From Henricia sp. BOLD:AAB3569 (taxonomy: Eukaryota > Echinodermata > Asteroidea > Spinulosida > Echinasteridae), in assembly GCA_037783545.1 (NCBI GenBank), contig JBBELK010000068.1, forward strand, positions 1,612,001-1,676,000: a stretch of DNA of 64,000 bases. Direction: 5' to 3'. Position numbers and translations under genes: made by a program. Under the pieces are notes generated by a model, which saw nothing but the letters and a program-made list of their open reading frames with translations, was not told where the DNA came from and did no database searches. This document shows positions 1 through 12,956 of the stretch, piece by piece; within the stretch, counting starts at the first letter, position 1; the number at the start of each line of letters is the position of its first letter.

Positions 1-215
1 GATGCATTAAAAAAATGGCGTAAATCCATAACTAGACCCTTGCATAACATTGATCACTGCTCAGTCAACCAGAAACATAATGACATGATCAGGGTGTCAT
101 TTTAAAGATGAGATTCCACCCTAACAGAGGATATCTTCCTTTGAGTCATGTGTCATACTTTAGTCACAATTAGCGATAATATCTCGGTTTCGGTTTTTTT
201 TTATCCACCCTGTAT
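1..215 (-). repeat. Interspersed repeat, inverted relative to copy at 6895-7075
   Basis: This segment, read in reverse, matches 6895-7075: CGAAACCGAGATATTAT, CAAAGG(A/G)AGATATC, AAAATGACACCCTGATC, TCATTATGTTT, TGACTGAGCA and TTATGCAAGGG occur in the same order. The family is unidentified. Confidence 0.55.
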
Positions 216-376
216 AATGCATTCTATGACACAATATAAAATTATAACGATGTGATTGTCCCCTATGATGGCCACCGTGAAAACGGTCTATATAATCACA
301 ACTCAGCTTCACCCACAACTTGTCCACACCATATTAACGCATAGAGGTATAGGCCTATAGACTCTTAACATCTTAC

Positions 377-3300
377 CACAGGTAAAAAATGATGCAGGTT
401 CGTTTGATAAGCATTTTTGTTTTGAAAAGGTCAAGCACGGTGTACGTCGTTTTAGATTTGTTCGTGGTGCTTTCTGGTGCTTGCTGGTTCGCCACCACGT
501 CGTTTGGGGCATCGTCCTTTTGATCGTTCGGACTATTTTCTTTGTTCGGAACTGCAGCCAAAGGCTTGAGCGGACTGCCTTGCTCGTTTACATCTTCCAA
601 ACTTGAATTTTTAAGGATTGCAAAACCATCCTTTTGAGGTTTCAGAAAGCGCCCACTGTGTTCGATGTTCTTCGATTTGGCGATCTTCTGAAGCATTGCC
701 TCTGCTTTTTCCACGTGACCTTTTTGTACTTGCCATCGAAGAGACTCGTAGGTAAAGAACCTGTAAGAATATAATTAAAGATATATTACGTGATTGGAAA
801 ACTGTTATATCTCCAGGTGTGATTGAGCATGTGTGATTGAACATTTGCATAATGTCTGGCGCCCCGAATTCTCTACTGTTAAATGGAGGTGCGGTTTAGA
901 AAGTCACATACTACGCTGTTGTTGATACGTGGTGCTCGGCATTGCCTAGCAACAGTCTGGTTGCTTTAAAGGGCCCCTTATTTAGGATTTTTATCAATGA
1001 AATCTATGCTTTAAAACCACTCTACTCAGTTAAAGTCATAAAAATCCTATTTGGAGCTTGCTTTGGGGGTTAAAACAAAGGTTTTTAGTTTTTATGCTAA
1101 TGAGAATATGCATATTCATGACCAAGGTCACTATGTCACAAGAGGCAAACACAGGAAAATCACATTCAACTGTGCACAAAAGATTCCACTTTTTTCTCAA
1201 TTTTCATGAAACTTTTGTAATCCATGGCTGTTTGAGTTTGTTTTACATGTTGCCTGCTGTAAGCCATGACAAAACTGGGGGTAGAAACTGCAGCAGTTTG
1301 CCACAAGTCCAACTTGAAGTCTTATGTTTTTTCTTAACTTTTCCCTTCTGTCTTCCTTATGTGATGCACTCAAAACAGCGCCCTCTGTCTGTGATTTATT
1401 GCAATGAAATCTTCAAAGTTAAAAAAGGCCACCTTTTATTGATTTTACATCCAAACGAACAATAGCATGTCTTGCTGAACAAGTAAACCATCATATGAAG
1501 CAAAGATTAGGCACAAAGTTGTTTAGCATGTCATAGGCCCTTTAAGCTATTCTTTCATTCGGTGAACGCGGTATTGATTCTGTACTTCACACCTGCCGCG
1601 AGCACCACATAGCAACAAACATTTAGTCTGCTCAAGTGGATACTAAGTGTACACGTCAAAGGAAGTACGTCAGTACACCAGACGCTAATTCAGGCGAAAC
1701 ATGCAAAAGACTAATTTACCACAGAAACGGAAGGATGGCCAGACAGCACAATGATGTCACCAGTTGTAGCCTTCTCCAATTTGGAAGAAGAAATGCCAGT
1801 AGAGCAAGGACCAAAACGCCTATAGTCCAGAAATACTGGGAAAGCATGTTACCAAGGGCGCGTTTCTTGGGAGTGAACATCTCAACCCCACGGATGTATC
1901 CACTTATGGAGCTACCCTGTGGTAAGGACATAACAGAGATCTCGTCAAATGGGATAATTTTGGCAGTATATTCACCGATTAAAATAAAAGAAACGCAAAT
2001 CATAGCCTGACCAAAAGATCGACGAGGCTGGTAGCTTATTTTATCGGTCAGACTGCCACTAACGTATATGATGACATCTGGCGGCAAGACTGACTGCACC
2101 AGACTCCGTAAAAGCCGCTGAGGCAGGATGCGCCACTCTTTCTCCCTGAGAATCTGCCCTTTTTTTCGAGACGCGCGGATCCAGACGTCAGCTTATTCTA
2201 CGCAGGTTTAACAAAATGGGTTACAGGAAATAACATTTTCTTTGCTGTGGGGATGACTTAACTAGGTCCACTTGGATCTGTAACGAAATCACTGACGCGG
2301 AACAGTCTAAAACGATTGGTCGATCAGTGCCTTGTTATCCACAAGTTCACTGTATTCAACAAACTTGTTCTGATCAGGAATTGATAGGCCTATTTTAAGA
2401 AACTTGCTTTGCGCCTCAATAAGACACAATCTGGCAGGGGTACCGTTAAGAAAATTTGCAGACATCCACTATGTATTTTTTAAAGACTTATTTCAAGTCG
2501 GAGATCCCGTATACTTCACCAATTATAGGAAGTATCATATGCATAACTGGTACATTATGCACGAAGTCAGACTTGAAATAAGTCCAAAAACGACTGGACC
2601 TACCCCCGTAGTGGATGTCTGGAAATGTTCTTATCGGTAAACTTTTTTTGACAATGGGACTGACCTATGAGCTCTTTCAAACCCGAAAATGTTGCCGTTT
2701 ATCAAAACGTACAGAGTTTTTCATAGATTTTCCCTTATTTGTTTTTAAAAACTTATACAAACTATAACCACATAGGCCAAAGTGATTAGCATTAGCGCAT
2801 ATTAAATCTTCCCAATAAACTTTGTTCAAGTGGGTAGCGTATTGGTTAAAATGCGACCCCCACTCTTTTTTATAAGATAACCTCTTTAAAAGCCAAACAT
2901 ATTGACATGGGACAAAGGTCTGTCACAGTACAAATAATCAACTTCCGCCTCTTCCAGTGACGACACGTTTCTAATCATTAGGCCCTACTTTTGGGGTATG
3001 AGTGGTTTAGGTCGTTGATTCGCATCGCAACAGGGGCGACAGCTCGCGACTAGTTGGAGAGTGACACAAAATTGCGAGAAAATACGCGAATTAGCGAAAA
3101 CGTCACTTGGAATCACACCGAATTGGTACTTACGACAAGTATGCATATGTTGCACGAATGTCGCACGAACTGCCAGTGAAATTCGCACGACATTCGCGCG
3201 ACAAAATTGCGAATGTTTGGCACTTGCAACTGTCGCGCGCCTGTCTCGCGCCCGGAATGTCAGATTCTCATTTGTGTCTCCAATCAGTCACAATTTAGTT

Positions 3301-5280
3301 TCATAGGTCGCCAACCCCTCACAAAGTTGTCTCACATTTTTTCGCACTTTCTGACTCACGGAAACTAAATTGAGAAGGGTTTGAGACGGGTACGGGACAA
3401 CATTCCAGCAACACAAGAGCGAGGCCCTGCGACTCACGCGAGGAAATTGAGAAATGTCTCGCAAACGTTGCGAGACATTTTGGAAACTCCCTCGCGAATG
3501 CCGTTCGCAATTTGTCGCCAACAGTCGCAGCCCAGTGAGATAGGGGCTGTGGTACCTGTGCCCGGCTGTGGTACCTGTGCCATTGAGCCAGGCACGCAAC
3601 CACAATGGCTCCATTCTTTAGAAGTGGTTAGTCCAGTGTGTTGGGTATAACGCACTTAAAGAATCCCAGAGCATTAGTTCGTAAATATCGAGGGGATACC
3701 CGGTGTCTCTGGTCGTTGGCTGCCAATGACGCCACCCACCTATGTGTTTCGATGTTTAGGTGGAACACACTTGATTAAAATTTTGAGGCATTGCAAATTA
3801 TTTTAATAAGGTAACGATATAAATTAAAATAGAGTCCTTACTGGTAGGACTACACCGAGTAGAAACCTCAGGGCAAGCATGAGCTCAAAACTCCAGGTAA
3901 AGCTGAGCCCAATGCCGATTACACCCATCAGAAGCTGAGACAACATAACGACAACTCGTCTGCCGAACATGTCCGCTGCCTGTCCGTTGAGTGCACCCCC
4001 GACGATCACTCCCGCAAAATGGAGTGACATCAATGTCCCCGAGAGGAAACGTCTATCACACACGAGGTTAAGCTAAAGTAATCAACATAAAGGTTTGTGA
4101 AATGAAAATTAGGTGTCAATGTGTCATTGGAAAGAGGACATCATGTTCTTTTTTGAGACATACCACACTCAGCAATTTTTCTATAATTGGTGATTAAAGT
4201 TGGGTTTCCTTTATTTTGATACGCGCTGCGCGTTCAATAGCGCAATACGTATGCATACCGACAATACCTTCAACGTTGAAGGTATAGGAAAATACCCAAT
4301 ACCGGCGTACGTATTGTGCTATTGAATTCCGTCGCCCCTGTTGTGTCGCGCGCGGGGCAGTGGGTTCAAGATTCCGACGCACGCACGACACAAACACGAC
4401 ACAGATGGTACGTCGTGTGTGTACGTCCATGGTGTGTCGTAGGGTTGCCGACAGCCTGTTTTAAAAATTGTACGACACACCCGCGTGTCGGAATGTGTCG
4501 TGAGCGTTCACGACACAAATTGTGATATTGGTCAGCATTTCACGAAATGCGACACACCCACGCCATCGAACAATGGCATATGACAAGAACGCGTACATGC
4601 ACTCGGGTGTGTCGTTATGAAGTCAGTTGTGTCGTACTCTTGACGCGCTTTTTGTCGCCTATGACACGCTTGCGGCACACGACAAAGATAGTCCACGACA
4701 CGCACCGACACACTGTGTCGGCGCGTGTCGTGGACCATCTGTGTCGAATTTGTGTGGCAATTTGTTTTTCGAATGTGGTCTTAGTATGGGTGCCGCCATT
4801 TTGCCCGAATTTGGCTTTTTCAATAGGTGGCAAATCATCACATCCCAAAGAAAATGCCTTATATAGCTACACCCCTGCCTAAAGGCGCTTGTAAAGACCG
4901 TGACAAAAATGTAATACATGATACATGCATGTACTCACATCAGTGACCATGCTGGTTTCACCGTAGGACTCGGTAGCGGGGTATTCAAATCCATCCACAC
5001 ATGTAGTTGTGTTCGCTGTCAGTGTATCGTTCTCTACAATATACATGTGACAGCTATCGGGGACGAGTTCGCCTTCATCGTTGTATTTAAGCGGCGTCGT
5101 TTCGTTGGCGGTAAACTCTGGTGGAGGTTTGCAGTAGTGTTTTACCGACTGATCGATGGTAAATGCGACGGCTGTTAACTGCACGGCAGCCAAACTATAG
5201 CACATCCCAAAAAGAACGAAGTTGGCGTTTTGCTTTAGGCCAAAAAGGCCAATCGTTTTTAAACTGCTGTCCACGTCCAT
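377..5280 (-). CDS. SLC22-family organic ion transporter, exons 1-4 (3' end outside window)
   Basis: Major-facilitator transporter of the SLC22 (organic cation/anion/carnitine) family, expected at the plasma membrane. Coding exons, in order: 5280-4939, 4072-3842, 1916-1720, 760-377, all GT-AG, with phases that join in frame (384 codons plus 2 nt). Exon 1 starts at an ATG (MDVDSSLKTIGLFG) and carries TM1 and the large extracellular loop with three spaced cysteines and N-glycosylation sequons (NET, NDT, NTT). Exon 2 begins LNLVCDRRF, the family's DLVCD motif, and has the MFS motif GQAADMFGRR after TM2. Exon 3 holds TPKKRAL and FLLPNWRRLQ. Exon 4 has ESLRW (family ESPRW), then an unusually long polar cytoplasmic loop of about 100 residues ending at TM7. 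TM7-TM12 lie left of position 377. Starting upstream of the ATG at 5280 is possible but matches no family sequence. Substrate cannot be told. Confidence 0.9.
966..1545 (+). mobile_element. TTAA-flanked non-autonomous element in SLC22 intron 3
   Basis: Bounded by TTAA at 966-969 and 1542-1545 with short inverted ends TTAAAGGGCC/GGCCCTTTAA. A second, truncated copy in reverse orientation lies at 57974-58263; shared blocks include AAAAATCCTATTTG, GGGGGTTAAAACAAAGGTTT and TCATGACCAAGGT. The long open frame inside is not a gene. TTAA target sites are typical of piggyBac-type elements. Confidence 0.6.
2457..2627. mobile_element. Hairpin (foldback) element in SLC22 intron 2
   Basis: Inverted arms: GCAGACATCCACTATG near 2457 against CGTAGTGGATGTCTGG near 2608, and ACTTATTTCAAGTC against GACTTGAAATAAGT further in. 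No coding content. Confidence 0.5.
3005..3520. repeat. TCGCGA-rich degenerate repeat region, SLC22 intron 2
   Basis: Dense recurrence of GCGACA, TCGCGAC, ATTGCGA and TTCGCG words on both strands, unlike the AT-rich flanks. It resembles the sub-terminal repeats of a DNA element, but I found no clear ends. A tandem GGCTGTGGTACCTGTGCC pair follows at about 3547-3582. Confidence 0.35.
4338..4768. repeat. CGACACA-rich inverted repeat region, SLC22 intron 1
   Basis: Many copies of ACGACACA/TGTGTCGT on both strands. The outer parts pair: ACACGACACAGATGG near 4393 with CCATCTGTGTCG near 4735. It probably represents a non-autonomous DNA element with sub-terminal repeats. Confidence 0.45.
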
Positions 5281-5689
5281 ATCTGGAAAGAAACCCGACT
5301 GCCCATGAACAGTTAAAAAGTCTACTGTGTTGGAGATCACATTTTATTGTTTTTGGAGTATTTGTATATGGTGAATCATGAACAGACCTTGCCCATGGGG
5401 TTTACCGTACGTTAATTGTTTGTGTTGACATATTGGCAGGCTGTTTTGGTTTGGCAACATTCGTGGCAGGTCACAAGGCTAGCTACGGATCTGGCCTCGC
5501 GAGATTACACCTTCGACAATTTGATCAACGAAATATCAAAATCAGATCTAGCATGCCATATTATACTCCCAAGTGGATTATGAAATTATGGAAAGCCGAG
5601 TGAATACGTCACCTTTTGCATTCCTGTTGTTAGTGTTTTTGCAATGGACGCTTTTAAAATTAGCCGATGTGTCAAGTTTTAAATCCAGT

Positions 5690-5805
5690 TACCATGGCAA
5701 CCGACGTCACATTACGGCGAAAGGTATCCATTACAGATGAACCCAGCATGTGACCTCCTGCTATAACTCCTGCTATAAATTTCAATGAATTAAAAAAATT
5801 AAAAA
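5690..5805 (-). pseudogene. Decayed SLC22 exon 2-like fragment
   Basis: Read on the minus strand, this stretch gives SLKFIAGVIAGGHMLGSS followed by MDTFRRNV. That parallels the intact exon 2 of the neighbouring transporter (SLHFAGVIVGGALNGQAAD, MFGRRVVV), including the TM2 and DxFGRR region. The reading frame is open but the conserved GR pair is lost and the downstream exon 2 half is missing, so it looks like a relic of a paralogue. Similarity was judged by eye on a short segment. Confidence 0.4.
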
Positions 5806-6894
5806 AACTCGGCCGTCTTCCAGAGATGGTATGACAACTCAAGTTTCCCCAGCGATAACTCAACAGGGCCTGCTGACACCCCCACCTGTGCCTCAGATCA
5901 TTTCGCATGACACCCAGCCAAACCTAACTTCTTTTGCCCGTCAGCCTTGCACGCACGCAACATGTTGTTACAGTTTTTCTCAATCGCTTTAATGCACTTC
6001 CCCAAACTCTAACCTCATTTTTTTAACAGCGCCTCAAAACCCCACATCATGAATGCAATTGGCCAATCCACTATTTCCAGTTCCCATTGTGTGCACACAA
6101 AATGCAAAACACTAAACGCACTTGTCATAGCATAGATGCAATTTCTGTTTTGTTGATATTCTAGGCAAAACAGGTTGTTTTCTTCTCAACTGACTGTGTA
6201 CATTGTCCATTCGAAATGCCGCAGTTGTGCATTGGGTAAATCGTTGCATGCGAAATAATACGTACAATGAGCATTGTGTTTGTACAAAAGATAACGCCAG
6301 CACGATGGGAGTGGGTAACTGATTGACTACATTTGTCAGCAATGGGGCGATTGTCCCAAGAAATACATAAATAAAGAAATAAGAAATAAAACAACAATAC
6401 TACATGTACATGTATTACACAATATGTAATAAACGTAATACATTCAAGATACACACCATCATAAATGTGTCTTTTCTTGTATAGTGTGTCCATTTGTTGT
6501 TTACATTGTCAGCAACACTATCACTCTGTCCAGTTTTGATGAAATTACTTTGCCATTTGGGTGTCAGTGTTCACGCAATGATCAGAAGGTGCTATGCATT
6601 TGGTTACATTGATGTAGCGATTGGTGTATTTTGACGCCTGTTGTTAGCATTTTGATTGTTATATTTGCTTTTGCAGGGGTGGTATAGTGTTGTGAGAAAT
6701 GCTTTCAGTGTTTTGAGGATTGCATTTAGAGTATTGAGAAAGAGGTTAGTGTTTCGGGAAGTGCATCAAAGCAACTGAGAAAAACTGTAATCATTTTGTT
6801 CATGGAAACTTTCAGGGATCGCAGTGTAAGATTTAAAAACAAAATACTGCAAATATGGAATATGAGCTAGTGTGAGGGTGGTTGGCCGTTCTAA

Positions 6895-7075
6895 AAACGA
6901 AACCGAGATATTATTGCTCATTATATAACTAAGTATAAGGCACATATGAATCAAAGGGAGATATCATTATTTTGTTAGGGTTGAATCTTCTTTAAAATGA
7001 CACCCTGATCGTCTCATTATGTTTTCGATTGACTGAGCAATGCCCAGTGTTATGCAAGGGCTGGTGAGTTCCGTC
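6895..7075 (+). repeat. Interspersed repeat, second copy
   Basis: Partner of the segment at 1-215, in opposite orientation. It shares several blocks of 12-18 identical bases in the same order. No coding potential. Confidence 0.55.
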
Positions 7076-7894
7076 ACTTAATTTCTTCAATATAACCTGT
7101 TTGGACGATCAAGTATATCCATTTAGACGTCGGAAAACCACAAGTAAGCGGTTGATGTTGTCTCACAATTCTGTAAGCGTACAACGGGACAATTTTGTTG
7201 AACATGGTTCTATTAAAGGCCCAGTGGATCATTTGCAATGACCCCAAAAAGTAATCGACGAGTTTACAGGGGAAAAGTTCTGAAAGTAAAGATTGAATTA
7301 ATAGCAACTATCCATTGAAAGGTTTTCGCTCATAATGATATATTTTTACCAAAAAATATTCCGTAGAGATGAAATTATTTAGATCGTTTGCAAACGATTT
7401 ACTTATTTTTGGTTCGCGGTCCAAAATGCATGGGCGCTGTGTTAGTACTCCGTGTGCGTGTTCCAACGCGATGCATTTTTATGGATCGCGCGCACACGCA
7501 GTATGTGCGCCACAGAGTGCATGACGCAAGCCACATAGTACACGATCAACTGAGAACGAATATTTGAAACACCCCGCCAAGACCAGGAAAATGCATATGG
7601 ATTTTCAGTTTGTTGATGTCTTTCATTTGATTTATAATGGTTTTATTCGCAGAATCGCTCAAAAACAGATCATCTACAGGGCCTTTAAGGGCCAGTCCTA
7701 AACCATTTTGTCTGTGGTTGATGCGTATAAACGCCCTGCAGCAAAGGCATTTAATTGCCACTTATTGAAGGCTCCCTGTCTGCAACCACTTCGACTCGAC
7801 AAAAATACTCATGCTGTACATGTACATAGGCATTAGGCCTGTACATATAGGTTATGAAAATGCAGGTTTCTCATCACCAGCCTATTCAACATTT

Positions 7895-8073
7895 CATCAA
7901 CATGGTAATGTCATGGTTTAGGCCACTATCCGATGAGTTAGAGATCTCAGGTTCGAATCCCGATAAGGCCCTTGCGATTTTTCTCTCATCCCAAGTTTGG
8001 TTTATACCATGGAGCTCCATATGGTTATACACACTGCGCGTATTCTCAAAATAGGTCTACATGCTCTTGTGAC
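7895..8073 (+). mobile_element. tRNA-derived SINE
   Basis: A tRNA-like head with an A-box-like TGGTTTAGGCC stretch and a perfect B-box-like GGTTCGAATCCC at about 7951. The body is non-coding. It cannot fold as a functional tRNA over its full length, so a SINE is the best reading. It abuts the TTAA element that starts at 8074. Confidence 0.45.
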
Positions 8074-8785
8074 TTAAAGGCACTATACATCATCATGATA
8101 ATCTCGAAAATCAGAAATGTTCACAGATTTACGCCTAACTTAAGCCCGCCGCACACCTTTGCGATTTACGGGCCCATCGGACACCGGACCATCGGATCCG
8201 GAAAAATCATTTGCTCCGGTCTTATAGCGTACGGTCAGACCGGCCCGAATTATTTCAGCGCACACCTTTCCGATGATCCGATTTAATCGCAAAGGTGTGC
8301 GGCGGGCTTTACACAATATAAACATGATGACCGTATAGGAGACTGCTTCCCCTGAAATGTTTTTTTTCTGAAGTGCTATAGTCTTTGAGAAATGAGTAAA
8401 ACAATTAGTTTTCGTCTCATAATATGAGACGAAAACTCAATTCGCCCCAAAACCATTTCGCCCAAGTGCCATATTCGCCACAAACCACTTCGCCCGAGTG
8501 CCATTTCGCCCCAAATGACTTCGTCCAAACACTACATCACCCAAATGCCACTTCGGCCCAAAACCACTTCGTGCACAGGCCGTGGTTCAGGGCGAAATGG
8601 TTCAGGGCGAAGTGGTTTTGGGTCGAAATGACTGCAAACCCTTTTTTGACTGTTTTCTCAAAAGTCAGACGAAGTACGGAGCTGGTTTTTGCTCAGGTTG
8701 GTTTTAATCATGCATATCTTCAATCACACAGGGGGATATAAAACTATTTGTAACAGTTTACCAATCATGTATACTATATCTTTAA
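8074..8785 (+). mobile_element. TTAA-flanked MITE with CCATTTCGCC array, copy 1
   Basis: TTAA at 8074-8077 and 8782-8785; ends AAAGGCACTATACATCAT and ATGTATACTATATCTTT. The interior (about 8425-8630) is a degenerate 17-18 bp tandem array of CCATTTCGCCCCAAA-type units that switches to the opposite strand (GGGCGAAATGG) near 8590. Other copies are at 25989, 33800 and 42154. This copy is interrupted by a Harbinger-type MITE at 8143-8308. The frame it leaves open is not a gene. Confidence 0.75.
8143..8308. mobile_element. Harbinger-like MITE nested in the TTAA element
   Basis: A 166-bp insert with perfect 24-bp terminal inverted repeats starting AGCCCGCCGCACACCTTTGC and a TTA target duplication (8140-8142, 8309-8311). 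The uninterrupted state (AACTTACACAAT) is seen in the related copy near 42570 on the reverse strand. A 3-bp TWA target fits PIF/Harbinger. Confidence 0.8.
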
Positions 8786-9540
8786 CCACTCGGCAAGGAC
8801 ATAGTTCTGGTATATACATGATTTGACAAACGATACGATAATGAAATAAGATACAGTTAACAGAGGAAAGAGAGGATTACCAGAAATTGCACCTACCTGT
8901 AACGATAAAAAACCAAGATGAAACCAAGAACGTGGAAACGGAAGGCATACACTCATCCACACATTCATACTGTGCCCAAGCTTGACCTGCGTACACTGTA
9001 AACAATTGTGTTGAGTCACAGGTGTTTTTCTGTTGAAAACATGTTTGTTCAGGAACAAGACACTTTGGATCTTCATCTGTTAAAATACAGCCATTTTACT
9101 GTTTAGTAACAGAGGATCTTCTGTTATCCCATCGATGTTCCCTGGTATGCGGCAGAAATTACGCGGCGTTGATAGCGAGTAGGCCTACCAGTATACGTTG
9201 CATGCTGGGAAATCACTGCAGTAAATTCAAACTGCGCAGTGCGCTTTTTGTAGTTGTGCCGTTCGTACGAAATTACAGCTTTTGGTCGGCGTTATATGTC
9301 GAAATAATAACTGGAGACTGTTCAGTTTAGTGCCGACTTGCTGTCGTGAAATGCAACGGCATTTTCGTACATTTTTTGGTTTTTATTTGCGTGTTATTTG
9401 CCGTGCAATACTGCCTGCAGTGGTATACTGCAGTGGTACACTGCATACATTTTTGGTATACTGTACACCCTGTTGAAACTCCACTGCACCCCGGCATGCA
9501 AATACAAACTAGGAAATTGAGAGAAACACGCCGACTTATT

Positions 9541-9571
9541 AGGTGATCGGGCCAACAGCCCGATCACCTAT
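9541..9571. repeat. Short perfect palindrome
   Basis: AGGTGATCGGG, a short spacer, then CCCGATCACCT. A similar CCCCGATCACCTGG occurs at 13147, so these could be the ends of a larger decayed element, but the intervening DNA does not prove it. Confidence 0.4.
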
Positions 9572-9737
9572 TACTCTCGTACGATTTCTTTTTTTTTTTT
9601 CTTTTTCTTTTTCCACTCAAACGTTTCCAGAGCTTTTCTTCAAAACGGTTCAAGCTATCAACCTAAAACTTGGTAGGAACATCAACCCCAATGTGAAGAT
9701 GTGCATACAAGTGTGACGTCATTGTGACGTCATTAGG

Positions 9738-10425
9738 TATCAAATTACAAACCAAAAATGACCAAAATATGCATGTTTTAAAATGCTTCCGTCTGGAAAA
9801 CCACGTGACCCATGATCTTCGTATTTGACAGGCTTATATATCAGATCATGGCCTACAATTTTCTTCGTGTGGGCATTTTCATCTGACCCTTCCTTCTGGG
9901 GTCAATCTGAGGTCAAAGTTCAACGAAAACGAAAATCTCAATTTTTGCACTTATTGAGCAACAATGCCCATCAAACCAAGCTGAATCTTTAAGAAACTAA
10001 GTACAGGCATAGGTCCTATAGCAGACTTTCACCAGGGTGTTTAATATTATGATGGCATCAAGCGTGACGTCATCGTGACGTCATCAAGTGTCAAATTACA
10101 CCTCCCAAAAAAACAAAATGTGCATATTTTAAAATGCTTCCGTCTCGAAAACCACGTGACCCAGGATCTTCGTATTTGGCAGGTTTATAGATGACATTCT
10201 GTTCTACAACTTTCTTTGTGTGGGCATTGTCATCTGACCCTTCCTTCTGGGGTCAATTGGAGGTCAAAGTTCAACGAAAACGGAAATCTCAGTTTTTACA
10301 CTTACCAGTAACAATGCCCATCAAACCAAGCTGAATCGTTAGTAAATTAGATACAGACATAGGCCCTACGGCAGACTTTCACCAGCATGTATAGTATCAT
10401 GACGTCATCAGGTGTCAAATTACAA
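9738..10425 (+). repeat. Tandem duplication of a ~350-bp segment
   Basis: Two head-to-tail copies (about 9738-10086 and 10087-10420). Each runs from GTCAAATTACA through TTTTAAAATGCTTCCGTCT, ACCACGTGACCCA, CCCTTCCTTCTGGGGTCAAT, CAATGCCCATCAAACCAAGC to CAGACTTTCACCAG and TGACGTCATCA. A diverged third relative lies at 12460-12900. Non-coding. Confidence 0.65.
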
Positions 10426-11859
10426 AAATTCAAAGGTTATTATTTTCAAAATTCATATCTCAAGAACCGTAATACTGTTCCACAGACGGACTACTTCTGT
10501 TATCGTAAACAGAGAGCCCCATATACTCCACACACAGCGCCCGTGGTTACTGCACATTCCTATGGGCACACACAACTTCCGGCGAGTTCGTGTCAGTGGT
10601 ACACACTTCAACGCTAAAACGAATCGGGCTAAATAAGATCGGAACACTTCGGGTAAAGATTTGCGCGTTCTGATTGGCCGGTTGGCTTAGAAACGTCATC
10701 ATCGGAAAAGAGTATGTTTCCAGCTAGCCTGGGGTCCATTCGCGTACAAAATCGACCGCGGGTTGCAACTTTTGCGATCAAAAACATTTTTTCTCGTCCA
10801 TAAAGCGATCCATAATCAACGTGAATCACCAAGCGACAAGGTATGTATACAAAAGTAGACATTAAACAATCCTACCATACTGACAAAAAGTCCGTAAGGC
10901 CTACCATTTGTCGCAAAAATGTACTTTTAGGAGGGCATGTTGAGCAGGAATCCGAGACTTCGCTCGCGTGCAATGTCCACACCGACGTACGACCGAGTTC
11001 CACGCCGTGTGTAGGGCCGGGACGTACGGCGGTGGTGTGCCCACTGCATACGCGATGATCTCGTAATTCCCGTGAAACAAGCAATGATGCAGCGTTAGAA
11101 AAACTGCGTTTTACGTCAATCTGTGCAAAATTGTGTGCCAATTTTGTAACTGATATTGAATTTATTAACATTCAAAGACAATACGTGATATCAGATACAC
11201 CAATTAAAGATATTTAGTTGTTACTTAACAAATGAAGGCAGCCAAATAATTTGTTGAGTAATATTATTCTTTGTCAATTATTTTTGCAGCTTTTCTGTGG
11301 TCCTCGTCCTGTGACATACCACCAGTGAGCCTGAAGATTAAAAAGGGTAGTACGAGTCCCTTGATGATGCAGAATCGTCATCCATAGTTGAGCCTCCTGC
11401 CCGTAGTAACATCTGTAATTACTATTATTTGTAAAGATTTAAATATAACCTCTAGGCTCCACATCCGTTTGTTTTGATCAAAACATAAATTATTTATCTC
11501 TGAAGAATAATACGTCATTCTCTTCTCTGTTTTGTATTTAATGTAACTTTGTAAGCAATTTGGAAAGTTGTACAGTTTGTGTGTGGATGCGCTACCTGTC
11601 ATTCTTTTTTGCTGCCCTCAATCCACACCTCTCCAAAATAGTATTGGCTTGGTAATTAACACATACAGTGATTGATTATGTCAATTATATTATTGATGCA
11701 AGTCCCAATCTTGACTATAGACAGATTTGATTATATCAGTATCTCTTATCAATCTATTTTTCAACATTAATTGGGGAAAAATAAGGTTCCCTTAACAATC
11801 AACATTTTTGCATAAATTATGCAAATTATGGGATTTCAATATAAACTAATTATCTGTAG

Positions 11860-11959
11860 TTAAGCAGGTTTGATTATTACAATGTCTTGCATCATTTAAT
11901 TAAAGTAAATACTTTAATTAAATGATGCAAGATGCATTGTAATAATCAAACCTGCTTAA
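11860..11959. repeat. Hairpin-forming inverted repeat
   Basis: About 48-bp arms (TTAAGCAGGTTTGATTATTA... against its complement) around a 2-3 bp centre, with one small bulge. Probably a miniature foldback element. Confidence 0.7.
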
Positions 11960-12956
11960 GATAAATTTGAGAAAAATGAGTTTTCCCTTGAAAATTGACC
12001 GTTTTTGCATAAATTATTAATTTATTATGCAAATGAGGTATTTAAAATATAAATTAATTATCTGTCCTTGTACATATATTAATAACTGTTGTTTGTACCA
12101 ACTTTGGGCCATCCAGGATAGAGTTGAGCAAAGATATATAACCAAAAGTATAAGCCACAGTGACCATTGTCGGTGCCAAATTAGAAATAAAGAAAAACAT
12201 AGGATAACCTTTGACCTGCCGATGAATTTTTACCCTGTTTTCAATTATCCAAACCGACTGTAGCTTCGCAATGCAAAATCCGATTTGAAAAAAAATAAAC
12301 AGATTTCTTCTAGTCAATAACCACTCTTTCAATTGACACTGATTTTAAATCGATGTGGGCTTTAAAATAAAAGGGTTGAAACTGCCTAAATTATAATTAT
12401 AGATACTTGAACAATTCTTTCACAACATGATAAGTCTAAATGAACTGAACAAATCATACGATGTCATGACCCCTGTGTGACGCCTACTTCCGGTCCAAAC
12501 CGGAAGTTCTTCGAAAATGTGCAAATTTTTAGGATTTTTAATGCAAATAGATTCAAAGTGGTAGTGAATTTGACCATATTTCTACGGAACGAAATGTTTC
12601 CACACATGTGGACCTTTTGACTATACCATTGGTGACGTCATGACATGGACGGTGGTTACGTAATGTGGTGTCAAATTACGCAAATTTGGAGCCGAGATGT
12701 TTTAAAATGCTGTATCTTGAAAACTACAACAGATATTGGTATGATTCCTTCGCCACATTTAAGAACTTGATGTTCAACATATTGTTCAACAATTTGTGCA
12801 CAAAATTGTGACGTCATGATGTCGTCACAGGTGTCACATTACAAGATTTCAAAGATTATTATTTCAACAATTCATATCTCATAACGGTGCAAGCTATCAA
12901 CCCCCAGCTATGGCGGATATGCAGGGAGGAGATATTAGTTACCGGATTAGTGTATA

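Noticed and set aside
1058..1465. 135-codon open frame on the plus strand.
   Set aside because: It lies wholly within a repeat (966-1545) that recurs at 58 kb, and the product resembles no protein.
8424..8741. 105-codon open frame rich in NHFAP/HFAQ repeats.
   Set aside because: It is the translated CCATTTCGCC array of a TTAA MITE; similar frames appear in each copy.
11281..11405. Minus-strand stretch after a TTACAG acceptor, open in more than one frame.
   Set aside because: More than one frame is open and none matches a known C-terminus; not supportable as an exon.
12054..12332. Hydrophobic 92-codon minus-strand frame (FISNLAPTMVTVAYTFGYIS) resembling a membrane segment.
   Set aside because: I could not align it to any SLC22 exon or other transporter, and no splice-compatible neighbours were found.
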